A stretch of DNA of 64,000 nucleotides from Candidatus Avimonas narfae (GCA_904395335.1 CAJFNR010000034.1:32922-96921); one strand, 5' to 3'. Positions 18,094 to 26,497 are shown, numbered from the stretch's first letter. Made by a program: numbers and translations. Notes: generated by a model not told the origin, from the sequence alone.

Positions 18094-19107
18094 TTACAGA
18101 AGGACTACGCCTGCCGCGTCGCAGGCGGCTTTGGTCTGCTCGTCCCAGATGGATACCTGCACCTCGCCGATGTGCGCCTTGCCCAGCAGCAGCATGCAGA
18201 TGCGGGACTGGCCGATGCCGCCCCCGATGGTCAGAGGCAGTGTGCCGTCCAGTACCATCCGGTGGAAGGGGAGCGCCCGGCGTTCGTCGCAGCCCGCCTT
18301 GCTGAGCTGCGAATCCATGGCGGCGCTGTCCACCCGAATGCCCATGCTGGATACCTCGAACGCGCACCCCAGGATATCGTTCCAAAACACAATGTCTCCG
18401 TTCAGGGCCCAGTCGTCATAATCGGGCGCGCGGCCGTCGTGCTTGATGCCGGAGCGGAGCTGATCGCCGATCTGCATGATAAACGCCGTCCGGTGCTCCC
18501 GTACATAGGCGTTTTCCCTTTCCTTGGGGGTGTACTCAGGATACAGATCCTCCAGCTCCTGGGTGGTGACAAAACTGATTTCCCGAGAGAGAGAAACCGG
18601 CAGACCGGGGAAAAGCTCCTTCAGGCTGTCGGCGGTATCGCAGATGGCGCCGACGATTTTCTGTACGGTTTCCCGCAGATAAGCGGCGTCCCGCCGGCCC
18701 TCCGGAAGGATTGCCTCCCAGTCCCACTGATCCACATAGATCGAATGCAGGTTATCCATTTCCTCGTCCCGGCGGATGGCGTTCATATCGGTTACTAGGC
18801 CGTATCCGGGCTGAAACCCATAACGGTACAGCGCGTACCGTTTCCATTTTGCCAGCGAGTGGACCACTTGGGCAGTGGACCCGGTTTCCAGAATATCAAA
18901 GGAAACCGGACGCTCCACGCTGTTCAGGTCGTCGTTTAGGCCGGTGGCGGGATCCAGAAACAGGGGAGCGGATACCCGGGTCAGCTGCAGTGCGTTTTCG
19001 AGCTTTACAATGAAACACTTCTTGATGGCGTCAATGGCCTTCTGTGTTTCGTAGAGGCCCAAGCCGGCGGAGGGAACATATCCCTGGGGAATGACTGTCT
19101 TGCTCAT
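18094..19107 (-). CDS. asnA: Aspartate--ammonia ligase (asparagine synthetase A)
   Basis: AsnA makes asparagine from aspartate, ammonia and ATP (AMP-forming), using free ammonia rather than glutamine. The protein is 337 residues, the family norm. It has the class-II aminoacyl-tRNA-synthetase-like fold with [26 protein letters not shown], the DQWDWE segment and the C-terminal [26 protein letters not shown] 19107 has AAGGG upstream. First gene of the asnA-glnA operon, behind a promoter and an attenuator hairpin, which couples both ammonia-fixing enzymes. Confidence 0.97.
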   Translation of the reverse strand: MSKTVIPQGYVPSAGLGLYETQKAIDAIKKCFIVKLENALQLTRVSAPLFLDPATGLNDDLNSVERPVSFDILETGSTAQVVHSLAKWKRYALYRYGFQPGYGLVTDMNAIRRDEEMDNLHSIYVDQWDWEAILPEGRRDAAYLRETVQKIVGAICDTADSLKELFPGLPVSLSREISFVTTQELEDLYPEYTPKERENAYVREHRTAFIMQIGDQLRSGIKHDGRAPDYDDWALNGDIVFWNDILGCAFEVSSMGIRVDSAAMDSQLSKAGCDERRALPFHRMVLDGTLPLTIGGGIGQSRICMLLLGKAHIGEVQVSIWDEQTKAACDAAGVVLL

Positions 19108-19180
19108 ACGAACGACCCTTTCTGTATTTAGGATGAGGGAAAGCGGCGGCGGAGTAACCCGCCCGCCCTTTTCCCAACAG

Positions 19181-19219
19181 AAAAAGGCGCCGCGGGGATT
19201 GTCCGCAGCGCCTTTGCTG
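19181..19219 (-). promoter_or_regulatory. Attenuator with hexaloop hairpin in the asnA leader
   Basis: On the minus strand a hairpin CAGC-[AAAGGC]-GCTG (19219-19206) begins almost at the predicted transcript start. Its loop has A at position 1 and G at position 4. The loop and 3' strand are also the 5' strand of a strong terminator, AAAGGCGC-T-GCGG / CCGC-G-GCGCC followed by TTTTT (19215-19181). The two structures exclude each other, as in ANTAR-controlled antitermination. Only one hexaloop hairpin is evident, whereas the described element has two. Confidence 0.6.
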
Positions 19220-19228
19220 TATGTCGTC

Positions 19229-19257
19229 ACTATACACCGCTTCGGGCGCTTTGTCAA
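19229..19257 (-). promoter_or_regulatory. Sigma-A promoter of asnA-glnA
   Basis: TTGACA (19257-19252), 17 bases, TATAGT (19234-19229) on the minus strand; the leader would start near 19222. Confidence 0.85.
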
Positions 19258-19356
19258 TAGGATGTGCAATATTTTTTTTGAAAAAATCAATTCATTAAAT
19301 ATTATACGGGAAAAACCCAGGAAAATTAGCTTATCAGAAAAATATTTTGCAAGGTA

Positions 19357-19385
19357 TTGACATCTAACTTGCACAGTGGTAAGAT
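19357..19385 (+). promoter_or_regulatory. Sigma-A promoter of the glutamate synthase operon
   Basis: TTGACA (19357-19362), 17 bases, TAAGAT (19380-19385). It diverges from the asnA promoter across about 100 AT-rich bases that hold no gene. Confidence 0.82.
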
Positions 19386-19390
19386 GGGAC

Positions 19391-19470
19391 CATAGACAAA
19401 GACGTCTGTGGAAATCGCACCTTCTCAACTGGAAGAACCGCGCGATTTCACAGGCGTTTTATTGTTTTTT
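19391..19470 (+). promoter_or_regulatory. Attenuator with hexaloop hairpin in the glutamate synthase leader
   Basis: The leader opens with a 7-bp hairpin CATAGAC-[AAAGAC]-GTCTGTG (19391-19410); the loop has A1 and G4. Its 3' strand overlaps the outer arm of a terminator formed by GAAATCGC (19411-19418) and GCGATTTC (19442-19449), extended by CTGT/ACAG and followed by TTTTATTGTTTTTT. A smaller CTTCT/GGAAG hairpin lies in the terminator loop and does not have a hexaloop. This matches the first hairpin of an ANTAR target; the operon itself encodes an ANTAR protein. Confidence 0.6.
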
Positions 19471-19513
19471 GGCGGCCGTACCGAACATCGGGCGGCGACG
19501 GGGAGGAATTGCG

Positions 19514-20602
19514 ATGTTAAGAGAAGGCGAATACCGGAACCCTTCTGGCTGCGCCATATCCGGTATCTTTTCCAAAGAGGGAAAACGGATCGGAGGCGAT
19601 ACCATCATCCGCTCGATTTCCACCATGCACGACCGGTCCAACGGACTGGGCGGAGGATTTGCCGGGTACGGGATCTATCCTCAATATAAGGATTTATATG
19701 CTTTTCATATTTTTTACGACAGCCCGGCGGCCAAGGAAACCTGCGAGAAGTTCCTGGAACGGCATTTCGATATTGTCAATCTTTCGAAAATCCCGGTGCG
19801 CAAGATCCCACAGATTACCGACGAACCCCTCATCTGGCGGTATTTTGTCACACCGCTCCACGTGAAGCTGGCGGACAGCCAGCTGGATGAGAAGGAGTTT
19901 GTGGCCCGTTCCGTGATTCGCATCAACACCGTTATTGACGGGGCCTACGTGTTTTCCAGCGGAAAAAACATGGGCGTTTTCAAGGCGGTAGGATTCCCCG
20001 AGGACGTGGGCAATTTTTACCGGCTGGAGGAATACGAGGGGTATTGCTGGACAGCCCACGGCCGGTATCCCACCAACACTCCCGGTTGGTGGGGCGGCGC
20101 CCATCCCTTTGCCATGCTGGACTATTCGGTGGTGCACAATGGGGAAATTTCCTCCTACGATGCCAACCGGCGCGCTATGGAGATGCACGGTTACACCTGC
20201 ACCCTGCTTACCGATACCGAGGTTATTACGTATATCATCGATTACCTGCTGCGCAAAAAGGGGCTGACGCTTACCGAAATGGCCAGTGTCATCGCCGCGC
20301 CCTTCTGGAGCACCATCGAGAAAAAGCCGCCGGAGGAGAAGGAACGGTTGACTTATCTGCGCACCGTTTTCGGCAGCCTGCTGATCACGGGTCCCTTTTC
20401 CATTCTGCTGGGCTTTGACGGCGGCATGATGGCGCTCAACGACCGGCTGAAGCTACGCTCCATGGTGGTGGGAGAAAAGGACGACATGGTGTACATCGCC
20501 AGTGAGGAATGCGCCATCCGCATTGTGGAGCCGGAGTTGGATCGTCTGTGGTCACCCGCCGGAGGCGAACCCGTTATCGTAACACTCAACGACAGGAGAT
20601 GA
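19514..20602 (+). CDS. Glutamate synthase, glutamine amidotransferase (class II) subunit
   Basis: A 362-residue Ntn-type glutaminase corresponding to the N-terminal domain of glutamate synthase large subunit. The probable nucleophile is Cys13 in PSGCAISGIF, so a short propeptide would have to be cleaved. Family motifs: HGRYPTNTPGWWGGAHPF, VVHNGEISSY, and LLTDTEVITYIID. It releases ammonia from glutamine for the FMN subunit encoded next. ATG 19514 follows GGGAGGA. In most bacteria these domains are fused in GltB; separate genes resemble the archaeal-type arrangement. First gene of the long nitrogen operon. Confidence 0.92.
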   Translation: MLREGEYRNPSGCAISGIFSKEGKRIGGDTIIRSISTMHDRSNGLGGGFAGYGIYPQYKDLYAFHIFYDSPAAKETCEKFLERHFDIVNLSKIPVRKIPQITDEPLIWRYFVTPLHVKLADSQLDEKEFVARSVIRINTVIDGAYVFSSGKNMGVFKAVGFPEDVGNFYRLEEYEGYCWTAHGRYPTNTPGWWGGAHPFAMLDYSVVHNGEISSYDANRRAMEMHGYTCTLLTDTEVITYIIDYLLRKKGLTLTEMASVIAAPFWSTIEKKPPEEKERLTYLRTVFGSLLITGPFSILLGFDGGMMALNDRLKLRSMVVGEKDDMVYIASEECAIRIVEPELDRLWSPAGGEPVIVTLNDRR

Positions 20603-20607
20603 GCGTC

Positions 20608-22113
20608 ATGGCCATCGATTTTCTTTATCCGCAGTATGAAGTGGTGCGCAACCCGGACCGCTGCATCGCTTGCCGTGTCTGCGAACGGCAGTGCGCCAAC
20701 GAGGTGCACCGTTTTGACCCGGAACGGGGCGTGATGAGGGCGGATGACGCCAAATGCGTCAACTGCCACCGCTGCGTGTCCCTGTGTCCGACCCGGGCGC
20801 TGAAAATCGTCAAGTCCGACCATACCTTTAAAGAAAACGCCAACTGGCCGGGAGAGGCGATTCAGGAGATCTACCGTCAGGCGGGTTCAGGCGGCGTACT
20901 GCTGTCCTCCATGGGCAATCCTAAGCCGTTTCCCGTGTACTGGGACAAGATTCTCATCAACGCTTCCCAGGTGACCAATCCCTCCATTGATCCGCTGCGT
21001 GAGCCCATGGAGACCAAGGTGTTCCTTGGGCGGAAGGCGGTTCCTATCGAACGGGACAGGGAAGGGAACCTTATCGACAATCTGCCTCCCCGTCTGGAGC
21101 TGCGGGTACCAGTGATGTTCTCTGCTATGTCCTATGGATCTATCAGCTACAATGCTCACGAGAGTCTGGCGCGCGCCGCTCAGGAACTGGGAATTTTCTA
21201 TAATACCGGTGAGGGCGGCCTGCATGAGGATTTTTATGCCTACGGTCCCCATACCATTGTTCAGGTGGCCTCCGGGCGATTCGGCGTGCACAAGGATTAT
21301 CTGGAGGCCGGAGCTGCTATTGAGATCAAAATGGGCCAGGGCGCCAAGCCGGGGATCGGCGGCCACCTTCCCGGCGCCAAGATTGTGGGGGACGTGTCCC
21401 GCACCCGGATGATTCCGGAGGGGTCGGACGCCATTTCCCCGGCACCCCATCACGACATCTACTCCATCGAGGACCTGCGTCAGTTGGTGTATTCCCTCAA
21501 AGAGGCCACGGAGTACAAAAAGCCCGTGATCGTGAAGATCGCAGCAGTCCACAATGTGGCCGCCATCGCCAGCGGCATTGCCCGCAGCGGGGCGGATATC
21601 ATCGCCATCGACGGCTTCCGCGGCGGCACCGGCGCCGCACCCACCCGAATCCGAGACAATGTGGGTATCCCCATCGAGCTGGCCTTGGCCAGTGTGGATC
21701 AGCGCCTGCGGGAGGAGGGGATCCGGGACAATGTTTCCATCGTGGTGGGCGGTAGCATCCGCAACAGCGCCGATATCGTCAAGGCCATCGCCCTGGGGGC
21801 GGATGCGGTGTATATTGCCACCAGTGCGCTGCTGGCGCTGGGCTGCCACCTGTGTCGGAGCTGCCACGCGGGCAACTGCAATTGGGGCATCGCCACCCAG
21901 CGTCCGGAACTGGTCAAGCGTCTGAATCCCGCTATTGGTTCCCAAAGGCTGGTGAACCTGGTGACAGCCTGGGAACACGAGATCAAGGAAATGATGGGCG
22001 GCATGGGCATCAATTCCATCGAGGCACTCCGCGGCAACCGGCTGATGCTCCGCGGCGTGGGACTGAACGAGCGTGAGCTGTCCATTCTAGGGATCAAACA
22101 CGCCGGCGAATAA
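20608..22113 (+). CDS. Glutamate synthase, FMN/iron-sulfur synthase subunit
   Basis: A 501-residue core glutamate synthase. Residues 19-60 hold two [4Fe-4S] ferredoxin motifs (C19-C22-C25-C29 and C50-C53-C56-C60). The TIM-barrel FMN domain follows, with SAMSYGSIS, GEGGLHED, IEIKMGQGAKPGIGGHLPG, DGFRGGTGAAPT, and a cysteine cluster C413-C416-C419-C424 equivalent to the 3Fe-4S site. It reductively transfers ammonia onto 2-oxoglutarate to make glutamate. ATG 20608 has AGGAG nine bases upstream and lies just after the amidotransferase stop. Electrons probably come through the next two proteins. Confidence 0.95.
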   Translation: MAIDFLYPQYEVVRNPDRCIACRVCERQCANEVHRFDPERGVMRADDAKCVNCHRCVSLCPTRALKIVKSDHTFKENANWPGEAIQEIYRQAGSGGVLLSSMGNPKPFPVYWDKILINASQVTNPSIDPLREPMETKVFLGRKAVPIERDREGNLIDNLPPRLELRVPVMFSAMSYGSISYNAHESLARAAQELGIFYNTGEGGLHEDFYAYGPHTIVQVASGRFGVHKDYLEAGAAIEIKMGQGAKPGIGGHLPGAKIVGDVSRTRMIPEGSDAISPAPHHDIYSIEDLRQLVYSLKEATEYKKPVIVKIAAVHNVAAIASGIARSGADIIAIDGFRGGTGAAPTRIRDNVGIPIELALASVDQRLREEGIRDNVSIVVGGSIRNSADIVKAIALGADAVYIATSALLALGCHLCRSCHAGNCNWGIATQRPELVKRLNPAIGSQRLVNLVTAWEHEIKEMMGGMGINSIEALRGNRLMLRGVGLNERELSILGIKHAGE

Positions 22114-22141
22114 GAGAGGCCGGGAAAAGCGAGGGATAACG

Positions 22142-22597
22142 GTGAAACGAATTTATGTCCGGGAAGAATGGTGCCTGGGCTGCCATTTGTGCGAATATTA
22201 TTGTGCCTTTGCCAATTCGGGAAAGGATGACATGGCGGCGGCGCTGAAAAACGTGACCATCCATCCGCGGATTCAGATCGAGGAGAAAAACGGCGTCAGC
22301 TTTGCGGTATCCTGCCGCCACTGCGAGGAGCCGCTGTGCGTCAAGAGCTGTATTTCCGGTGCCCTGTCCTCTCATGACGGCCTCATCGAGGTGGATGTAG
22401 GGAAATGCGTGGGCTGCTATACCTGCATTCTGGTCTGTCCCTATGGAGCGATCATGCCGGCGGAGGGCGGAGGCGTTGTCCAGAAATGCGAGCTCTGCGT
22501 GAAAAACGCCGGAGGCATACCGGCCTGTGTAAGTCATTGCCCCAATCAGGCCATTGTGTTTGAGGAGCGGGAGCAGAAGGAGGGGACGGTAGCATGA
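22142..22597 (+). CDS. Four-cluster [4Fe-4S] ferredoxin-type electron carrier
   Basis: A 151-residue protein with 16 cysteines in four groups: 11/14/17/21, 58/61/66/70, 89/92/95/99 and 116/119/129/133. This is the HycB/DmsB-type arrangement for four [4Fe-4S] clusters in a chain. There is no signal peptide or membrane anchor. GTG 22142 is preceded by GAGGGA. Its place between the glutamate synthase core and the FAD oxidoreductase, whose start overlaps its stop, suggests it wires reducing power from NAD(P)H to glutamate synthase; that role is inferred from context. Confidence 0.9.
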   Translation: MKRIYVREEWCLGCHLCEYYCAFANSGKDDMAAALKNVTIHPRIQIEEKNGVSFAVSCRHCEEPLCVKSCISGALSSHDGLIEVDVGKCVGCYTCILVCPYGAIMPAEGGGVVQKCELCVKNAGGIPACVSHCPNQAIVFEEREQKEGTVA

Positions 22598-23829
22598 GCC
22601 GGTATGTCATCATTGGGAATTCAGCGGCCGCTGTGGGTTGTGTGGAGGGAATCCGGCAGCAGGACAAAACGGGCGGCATCACCCTGATTTCCACCGAACC
22701 GCATTTCACCTATTCCCGTCCGCTGATCTCCTATCTTCTGTGGGGCAAGACGGACGAGGGGCGCATGAGATACCGGCCGGCGGATTTTTACCAGAAAAAC
22801 CGGTGTGAGCTTCTGGCTGGTCGGACCGCCGTCCGGATTGATACACAGGAAAAGAGCGTACAGCTGGATGACGGGCGGCGTGTGTCCTATGACAAGCTGC
22901 TGGTGGCCACCGGTTCCCGGCCGTTTGTTCCGGCGATGCCGGGATTGGAGAAGGTCCCACAGCGGTTTACTTTTCTATCCCTGGACGATGCCCGCCGGCT
23001 GGAAGCGGCGCTGACACCGGAGGCCCGCGTCCTCATCGTGGGGGCGGGGCTGATCGGCCTCAAATGTGCGGAAGGGATTTTCGATCGGGTGAGGAGCCTG
23101 GCGGTAGTGGATCTGGCCGACCGCGTCCTGCCCAGCATTCTGGATGAAACGGGTTCGCGTCTCGTCCGGCAGCATCTGGAAAAGAAGGGCATCCGGTTTT
23201 ATCTCTCCGACAGCGTATCTTCCTTTGAAGGGAACACGGCGCGCCTGCAAAGCGGTGCGGCGGTGAATTTTGATCTGTTGGTGATAGCGGTGGGAGTCCG
23301 TCCCAACGCGGAGCTGGTCCAAGAGGCCGGCGGGACTGTAAACCGCGGGATCACAGTGGATGCGTATGGCCGCACCAGCCTTCCCGATGTGTACGCCGCC
23401 GGTGACTGTACGGAAACCACCGATATCGCTTCGGGAGAGAGCCGGGTGCTGGCCTTGCTTCCCAATGCTTATATGCAGGGGGAAAGCGCCGGCACTCATA
23501 TGGCCGGTGGGACAGGGAAACCTTATGACAGGGCTATCGCCATGAACGCCATTGGCTTATTTGGCTACCATGTGCTGACAGCCGGTGTTTACACCGGCGA
23601 TACCTATGCCGTGGAGGAAAACGGTGCATATAAAAAGTTGTTTTATCAGGACAACTTGCTCAAGGGTTTTATCCTCATCGGACAGGTGGAGCGTGCGGGA
23701 ATTTACACATCCCTGATCCGCAACCGCACGCCGCTGGATTCACTGGACTTTGAGCTGATCCGGGAAAAGCCCCAGCTGATGGCATTCAGCCGTCGGGTGC
23801 GCGCCCGGGCGTTATCCGAACAGGGATAG
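22594..23829 (+). CDS. FAD-dependent NAD(P)H oxidoreductase
   Basis: A 411-residue pyridine-nucleotide oxidoreductase (Pyr_redox_2 fold). FAD site VIIGNSAAAVGCVEGI at the N-terminus, LLVATGSRPF, second nucleotide site VLIVGAGLIGLKCAE near residue 146, and DVYAAGDCTE. No redox-active CxxC pair is present, so it belongs to the rubredoxin/ferredoxin-reductase or nitrite-reductase-NirB-like group, not the disulfide reductases. It overlaps the ferredoxin gene by four bases (ATGA). It is likely the NAD(P)H-oxidising subunit replacing the usual GltD; cofactor preference is not evident. Confidence 0.9.
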   Translation: MSRYVIIGNSAAAVGCVEGIRQQDKTGGITLISTEPHFTYSRPLISYLLWGKTDEGRMRYRPADFYQKNRCELLAGRTAVRIDTQEKSVQLDDGRRVSYDKLLVATGSRPFVPAMPGLEKVPQRFTFLSLDDARRLEAALTPEARVLIVGAGLIGLKCAEGIFDRVRSLAVVDLADRVLPSILDETGSRLVRQHLEKKGIRFYLSDSVSSFEGNTARLQSGAAVNFDLLVIAVGVRPNAELVQEAGGTVNRGITVDAYGRTSLPDVYAAGDCTETTDIASGESRVLALLPNAYMQGESAGTHMAGGTGKPYDRAIAMNAIGLFGYHVLTAGVYTGDTYAVEENGAYKKLFYQDNLLKGFILIGQVERAGIYTSLIRNRTPLDSLDFELIREKPQLMAFSRRVRARALSEQG

Positions 23830-23841
23830 GGAGGGATTGTC

Positions 23842-24564
23842 ATGACAATTGATGCACAGGGCCTGCATTTTCAGCCTCTCAACGAAGCGGTTCGTTCCGC
23901 CGGGAGCTCTCCGGTGGTGATTGAACAGTGCGTGGGACAGCGGTACATCGGCAGCGGCCTTTCGGAGAAAACCATTGAGATCAACGGAACTCCGGGAAAT
24001 GCACTGGGAGCCTATCTGGACGGGGCGGAGATCGTGGTGCACGGCAATGCGCAGGATGCCACCGGCGACACGATGAACGAAGGCACTATCTGTATCCACG
24101 GCTCTTCCGGTGACGCCACCGGCTACGCCATGCGCGGCGGCAGTATCTGGGTCCGCGGCAGCATCGGCTACCGCGGCGGCATCCATATGAAGGAATACCG
24201 GGAAAAGAGTCCCCTGCTAGTGGTGGGGGAGACGGCCGGCAGCTTTCTGGGCGAGTACCAGGCGGGCGGCACTATTGTGGTGCTGGGCCTGCACTGTGAA
24301 GCCGACAAGCCGGTGAGCAATTTTTGCGGCATGGGGATGTACGGTGGCCGGATCTATCTGCGTTGCCGCCGTCCGCCGTCCGGACTGCCCGACCGCCTGC
24401 TGTGTGCGGAGGCGGATGAGGAGGACCGAGCTTTCCTTCGTCCCATTCTGACGCGTTTCTGTGAGCTTTTCGGGGAATCCCTGAAGGATGTGGAGGCCCT
24501 GCCGTTTTACCGTATCACGCCGGACAGCCGGAATCCATACAAGCAGCTTTATGTATCCAATTGA
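23842..24564 (+). CDS. Glutamate synthase GXGXG (alpha-subunit C-terminal) domain protein
   Basis: A 240-residue right-handed beta-helix corresponding to the third domain of glutamate synthase, with repeated G-x-x-G-x-x-x-G turns: GSGLSEKTIEINGTPGNALG, GNAQDATGDTMNEG, GSSGDATGYAMRGG, then GETAGSFLGEYQAGGTIVVLG. In the fused enzyme this domain is structural and supports the inter-domain ammonia tunnel. Start ATG 23842 has GGGAGGGA upstream; the gene lies 12 bases after the oxidoreductase. The last 60 residues are a helical tail beyond the repeat. Confidence 0.9.
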   Translation: MTIDAQGLHFQPLNEAVRSAGSSPVVIEQCVGQRYIGSGLSEKTIEINGTPGNALGAYLDGAEIVVHGNAQDATGDTMNEGTICIHGSSGDATGYAMRGGSIWVRGSIGYRGGIHMKEYREKSPLLVVGETAGSFLGEYQAGGTIVVLGLHCEADKPVSNFCGMGMYGGRIYLRCRRPPSGLPDRLLCAEADEEDRAFLRPILTRFCELFGESLKDVEALPFYRITPDSRNPYKQLYVSN

Positions 24565-24578
24565 AAGGGGGAGAGGCA

Positions 24579-25883
24579 ATGCTCAGCGATACGGCGCGGG
24601 AAGTGCTGGACTTTGTCCGGGAAAACGATGTGAAATTTGTTCGTTTGGCCTTTTGTGATTTGTTCGGACGTCCAAAGAATATTGCCGTCATGGCGGATCA
24701 GCTCCCCCGGGCCTTTGAGCAGGGGATCCCCTTTGACGCCTCGGCCGTGCCCGGTTTCGGGGGAGCAGATGGCTCCGATCTGCTGCTGGCACCGGACTGT
24801 TCCTCCGTTGCCATTATGCCGTGGCGTCCCGCTCAGGGACGTGTGGTGCGGATGATCTGTTCCATAAACAATCCGGACGGGACACCCTTTGAGGCGGACG
24901 GCCGGTATCTGCTTCGGCTGGCGGCGGACCGTGCGGCGGAGATGGGCTATCTTTGCCGTGTGGGGACGGAATGTGAATTTACCCTTTTCAAAACCGATGC
25001 CGACGGTAATCCCACTGAGGAGCCCATGGATCGGGGAACCTATGGGGATGTGGCACCTCTGGACAAGGGGGAAAATATCCGGAGGGCCATCTGTCTTGCA
25101 TTGGAGAGTATGGGCCTCTGTCCCGAGAGCTCCCATCACGAGCAGGGGGCGGGACAAAACGAGATCGACTTTCGCTTTGCGGAGGCTCTGACTGCCGCCG
25201 ATCATATGACCACCTTTCAGACGGTGGTAAAAGCCATTGCCATGGGCAACGGCCTTTATGCGTCTTTTCTCCCCAAGCCTCTGGCCGGTGATAGCGGAAA
25301 CGGCCTGCACATCAATCTTTCCCTGTTGCAGTGCGGAAAAAATATTTTTCAGCGGGCTCCCAGCCACTGTCCGGAAGCGGAGAGCTTTATCCAGGGGATT
25401 CTGAACCGGGTGCGGGAGATCACGGTGTTTCTCAACCCTCTGGTTAATTCCTATGCCCGCTTCGGCTCCTTTGAGGCCCCACGTTATCTGACGTGGTCCC
25501 ATCAGAACCGGTCCCAGCTCATCCGCATCCCCGTCTCTTTTGGGGAGGACAACCGCATGGAACTGCGCTCTGCCGATCCGTCCTGCAATCCCTATCTAGC
25601 CTTTGCGCTTCTGCTTCATGCGGGTCTGGAGGGAATCGAGCAGAAGGTCGCGCTGGAACCGCCCTGCAACCGTTCTCTCCCGGAGGAAGAGGAGGGGCTG
25701 CCGTGCCTTCCGCGAGATCTGGGTGAGGCCATTGAAGCGGCTGAAAACAGCGATTTTCTCCGTCGGGTCCTGCCGGATTCAGTGGTACAAAATTATCTGG
25801 CGGAGAAAAGGCGGGAATGGACAGCTTACAGCGCCGCCGATCCGCGGGACTATTTTCTCAGCCGCGAATTCCGGCGTATTTGA
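24579..25883 (+). CDS. Glutamine synthetase-like protein (type I family)
   Basis: A 434-residue member of the GSI/GlnA fold: beta-grasp N-terminus (VKFVRLAFCDLFGRPKN), GTECEFTLF metal site, SSHHEQGAGQNEIDF, GNGLHINLSL, NPLVNSYARF, RSQLIRIP and MELRSADPSCNPYLAFA. Several positions differ from bona fide GlnA (for example HHEQGAG for HHEVAxG, GLHINLSL for GMHxHxSL). It could be a real glutamine synthetase or a gamma-glutamyl-amine ligase of the same fold. ATG 24579 follows GGGGGAGAGG. A second, type III enzyme lies at 15944, so the cell is not dependent on this one. Confidence 0.88.
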   Translation: MLSDTAREVLDFVRENDVKFVRLAFCDLFGRPKNIAVMADQLPRAFEQGIPFDASAVPGFGGADGSDLLLAPDCSSVAIMPWRPAQGRVVRMICSINNPDGTPFEADGRYLLRLAADRAAEMGYLCRVGTECEFTLFKTDADGNPTEEPMDRGTYGDVAPLDKGENIRRAICLALESMGLCPESSHHEQGAGQNEIDFRFAEALTAADHMTTFQTVVKAIAMGNGLYASFLPKPLAGDSGNGLHINLSLLQCGKNIFQRAPSHCPEAESFIQGILNRVREITVFLNPLVNSYARFGSFEAPRYLTWSHQNRSQLIRIPVSFGEDNRMELRSADPSCNPYLAFALLLHAGLEGIEQKVALEPPCNRSLPEEEEGLPCLPRDLGEAIEAAENSDFLRRVLPDSVVQNYLAEKRREWTAYSAADPRDYFLSREFRRI

Positions 25884-25919
25884 AGCCGGTTAATGCATTC
25901 TGCTGAGGCAGGTGAGTGG

Positions 25920-26486
25920 ATGGATAAGATATTGGTGGTTTCTTCCCTGTCCAGGGGGACGGAGGTGTTGACCTCCTATCTGGAAGGGGACGCGTATTCC
26001 CTTCAATATGCCGCCAGCGGCGGGGAGGCGCGCAGGCGCTTGCTGGAGGAATCGTTTTCACTGGTGATCATTCTTGCCCCGCTGAAGGACGAATCGGGAA
26101 TTTCTCTGGCGGAGGATGCTGCAGGGGGAACAGCGGGGATTTTGCTGGCGGTAAAAGCGGGGGAGCAGGAAGAGCTGGCCCATCGCCTGACCGGACACGG
26201 GATCTTCGTTTATTCCTTTTCCATGGGCAAAAGGATGTTTGAATATGCCGCTCAGCTCCTGCTTGCCGTCCACCGCCGGCTGGAGGCCTCCCTTCCCCAG
26301 AAGGAAAAGATGGAACGGCGAGTGGAAGACATCCGGATTGTCAACCGGGCCAAATGCCTCCTCATCCAATACCTTCATCTCAGCGAGGAGGAGGCGCACC
26401 GGCTGATTGAAAAGCAGGCCATGGACAAACGGAAAACCAAGCGGGAAGTGGCGGAAGAAATCCTGCGCCACTACGAAATTGAATAG
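25920..26486 (+). CDS. ANTAR-domain RNA-binding antiterminator with pseudo-receiver
   Basis: A 188-residue regulator. Residues 1-115 look like a response-regulator receiver fold (KILVVSSL at the start), but the position of the phospho-acceptor aspartate reads LVIILAPLKDESG, so it probably is not phosphorylated. Residues 130-185 form an ANTAR three-helix domain: RIVNRAKCLLIQYLHLSEEEAHRLIEKQA, then KREVAEEIL. ANTAR proteins bind paired hexaloop hairpins and prevent termination; NasR and EutV are examples. ANTAR genes beside glnA/glt are known in clostridia (NitR). Start ATG 25920 is preferred to 25893. Likely targets are the leaders at 19206 and 19391. Confidence 0.88.
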   Translation: MDKILVVSSLSRGTEVLTSYLEGDAYSLQYAASGGEARRRLLEESFSLVIILAPLKDESGISLAEDAAGGTAGILLAVKAGEQEELAHRLTGHGIFVYSFSMGKRMFEYAAQLLLAVHRRLEASLPQKEKMERRVEDIRIVNRAKCLLIQYLHLSEEEAHRLIEKQAMDKRKTKREVAEEILRHYEIE

Positions 26487-26497
26487 GAGTGACTGTC

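Noticed and set aside
15944..18385. An 813-residue reading of the glutamine synthetase frame
   Set aside because: The first 110 residues overlap asnA out of frame and are Arg/Gly-rich nonsense; the GSIII N-terminus and a Shine-Dalgarno fit ATG 18052.
19108..19222. T-box or glutamine riboswitch in the asnA leader
   Set aside because: The leader is only about 110 bases, lacks a T-box sequence and specifier stem, and shows no glnA-motif elements; a hexaloop attenuator explains it better.
20887..21978. Minus-strand 363-residue frame opposite the glutamate synthase core
   Set aside because: Antisense shadow without motifs; the plus-strand protein has full Fe-S and FMN signatures.
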